The position numbers and the translations under genes were made by a program. Below the pieces are notes generated by a model. That model did no database searches. It was not told where the DNA came from and was given only the letters and a program-made list of their open reading frames with translations. Shown here piece after piece: positions 61,748 to 64,000 of a DNA stretch of 64,000 bases (position 1 is its first letter; the number at the start of each line of letters is the position of its first letter). The stretch covers positions 2,365,001-2,429,000 of the forward strand of contig JAOTON010001526.1 in NCBI GenBank assembly GCA_034440635.1. Direction: 5' to 3'. Source of the DNA: Lepas anatifera. Its lineage: Eukaryota > Arthropoda > Thecostraca > Lepadidae.

Positions 61748-64000
61748 GGGGCGCAGCCAGGGGGGGCACAGGGGGCACGTGCCCCCCATCGGTGCCGGGG
61801 TGCCCTTTTGATTGCCAGGTGGTGTACCCTCTTTGGGACGTGCCGCTGCAAATTTAGTGCCCTACGCCGTTGAGCCTAGATGGAACTAGACTGCATTTAG
61901 CGATTTAAACTATAGTTTGACAATTAAGTGCCTTTTTGGTCAGTTAGGACATTCTGTCGCCTTTCCAAACACCCGGGAAGAGTATAGGCACGTAATCCGT
62001 TTCCAGATAATGCCTCATCGTCGCCAATAATCGTACGGGCGGAGCTATTCTGGTGCCTCTTGAGCTCATCTGGTGCCCCCTGAGCGCTGGTCTTGGACCC
62101 CGGAGCTGATCATTTGCCCTCTGAGCTGATCTGATCCCCTCTTAGTCAATCTGGTGCCCCCTGAGAAAAGAATTTTGCCTTCTGAGCCTATATAATGCTC
62201 TCCGAGTTGCCTGATGCCTCCGAGCTTGGCTGGTGCCCCTTGAGCTGATCCGGGCCCCTGAACTTATTTAATGCCTCCCGTAGTTTATCTACTGTCCAGG
62301 GCCACAGCCAGAGGGCACAGGGGGCACGTGCCCCCCATCGGTGCCGGGGTGCCCTTTTGATTGCCAGGTGGTGTACCCTCTTTGGGACGTGCCGCTGCAA
62401 ATTTAGTGCCCTACGCCGTTGAGCCTAGATGGAACTAGACTGCATTTAGCGATTTAAACTATAGTTTGACAATTAAGTGCCTTTTTGGTCAGTTAGGACA
62501 TTCTGTCGCCTTTCCAAGCACCCGGGAAGAGAATAGGCACGTAATCCGTTTCCAGATAATGCCTCATCGTCGCCAATAATCGTACGGGCGGAGCTATTCT
62601 GGTGCCTCTTGAGCTCATCTGGTGCCCCCTGAGCGCTGGTCTTGGACCCCGGAGCTGAGCATGTGCCCTCTGAGCTGATCTGATCCCCTCTTAGTCAATC
62701 TGGTGCCCCCTGAGAAAAGAATTTTGCCTTCTGAGCCTATATAATGCTCTCCGAGTTGCCTGATGCCTCCGAGCCTGGCTGGTGCCCCTTGAGCTGATCC
62801 GGGCCCCTGAACTTATTTAATGCCTCCCGTAGTTTATCTACTGTCCAGGGCCGCAGCCAGAGGGCACAGGGGGCACGTGCCCCCATCGGTGCCGGGTGCC
62901 CTTTTGATTGCCAGGTGGTGCCCTTTTGATTTGGGCCGTGCCGCTCGAAATTTAGTGCCCTACGCCGTTAAACCCAGATGGAACTAGACCGCATTTAGCG
63001 ATTTCAACTACTGTATGACAATTAAGAAGTGCCTTTTTGGTCAGCTAAAGCATTCTGTCGCCTTTCCAAGCACCCGGGAAGAGTATAGGCACGTAATCCG
63101 TTTCCAGATAGTGCCTCATCGTCACCAATAACCGTACGGGCGCAGCTCATCTGGTGCCCCCTGGAGCTGATCATGTGCCCTCTGAGCTGATCTGGTGCCC
63201 TCGTAGTCAATCTGGTCCCCCCCTGAGAAAATGAGTGTGCCTTCTGAACCTATATAATACTCTCTGAGTTAGTTTGATGCCTCCTAGCTTGCCTGGTGTC
63301 CTTTAAGCTGTTTTAGTGCCCCTTGAGCTGATCCGGGCCCCTGAGCTTATTCAATGCCTCCCGGAGTTGATCTACTGTCCAGGGGTGCAGCCAGGGGGCA
63401 CATGGGGCACGTGCCCCCATCACTGCCGGGGTGCCCTTTTGATTGCCAGGTGGTGTACCTAATTTGGGCCGTGCCGCTCGAAATTTAGTGCCCTACGCCG
63501 TTAAACCCAGATGGAACTAGACCGCATTTAGCGATTTCAACTATTGTTTGACAATTAAGTGCCTTTTTGGTCAGCTAGGGAATTCTGCCGCCTTTCCAAG
63601 CACCCGGGAAGAGTATGGGCACCTAGTATGTGTCCACCTAATGCCTCATCGTCGCCAATAATCGTACGGGTGAAGCTAATCTGGTGCTCCTTGAGCTCAT
63701 CTCGTGGCCTCTCAGCTGGTCTTGGCCCCTTGAGCTGATTACTTGCCCTCTAAGCTGATCTGGTGCCCCTGAGTCAATCGAGTGCCCCACTGAGCAAATA
63801 ATTGTGCCTCCTGAACCTATATAATGCCCTCTAAGTTAGCCTAATGCCTCCGAGCTTTCTTGGTGCCCTAATAGCTGATTTAGTGCTCCTTGACCTGATT
63901 CGGGCCCCGAGCTGATCTCATGCCTCCCCAAGTTGATTCTGTCTCTTAAGTCAGTATGGTGCCTCTTCAGCTGATTAGGTGCCCCCTCAGTTGATTATTG
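61748..64000 (+). repeat. Tandem satellite, ~549-bp monomer, hAT-derived
   Basis: Four head-to-tail monomers starting at about 61748, 62297, 62846 and 63380; the last runs to the window edge. Each begins CAGGG(G/C)C(G/A)CAGCCAG, goes through CACGTGCCCCC, TTTAGCGATTT and GTCGCCAATAATCGTAC, and ends in GAGCTGATCTGGTGCCCCCT minisatellite. The first two are nearly identical; the third is shortened and the fourth more diverged. The monomer is the left part of the element at 37599-39938. Confidence 0.9.

Overview
This is a gene-poor, transposon-dense window from a eukaryotic genome. Several things point to an invertebrate metazoan: a spliced, intron-containing helicase gene, non-LTR, LTR and Penelope-like retroelements, tRNA-derived SINEs, and several families of non-autonomous DNA transposons. 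An arthropod or crustacean is plausible (short TTAGG-like motifs lie in a LINE 3' region), but I cannot place the species. No bacterial operon, CRISPR array or rRNA was seen.

The only convincing host gene is on the minus strand at the left edge (about 462-7610). Four exons encode the N-terminal half of a WRN-like RecQ helicase. The introns join in compatible phases, and the reading starts at an ATG just before the helicase domain, so no exonuclease domain lies ahead of it in this gene model. A fifth candidate exon (462-544) is broken in the motif III region. The large introns hold a fold-back-like repeat and two abutting TTAA-type MITEs.

The rest is layered repeats. A LINE reverse-transcriptase relic lies at 8090-9388. 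At 15.5-18 kb, decayed tandem fragments of a RACK1-like WD40 exon are split by a hAT-type element with a perfect 8-bp target duplication. Next come a palindromic CATAGGATTC array and a SINE. A 3.6-kb 5'-truncated I-type LINE (19505-23120, RT plus RNase H ORF) follows, with a second, inverted, truncated copy at 29292-30311. Two GC-rich minisatellites fill 26.5-32.2 kb. A cluster of TTAA MITEs at 32.3-37.5 kb contains a nested Ty3/gypsy element. A hAT-like element with an internal minisatellite lies at 37.6-39.9 kb, and the left part of the same family forms a ~549-bp tandem satellite at 61.7-64 kb.

Two paralogous copies of a long repeat (about 44.3-49.4 and 52.1-55.3 kb) act as each other's empty sites. 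They prove the exact insertion of a Penelope-like element (itself carrying a mariner-type insert), SINEs, a CATAGGCGG-ended MITE, and a dimeric TTAA element packed with AGGTCA half-sites. The most distinctive observations are the AGGTCA-dense TTAA element, the RACK1-exon satellite, the inverted-arm Penelope-like element with a hammerhead-like core, and the element-to-satellite series. All assignments come from reading the sequence; no database search was possible.
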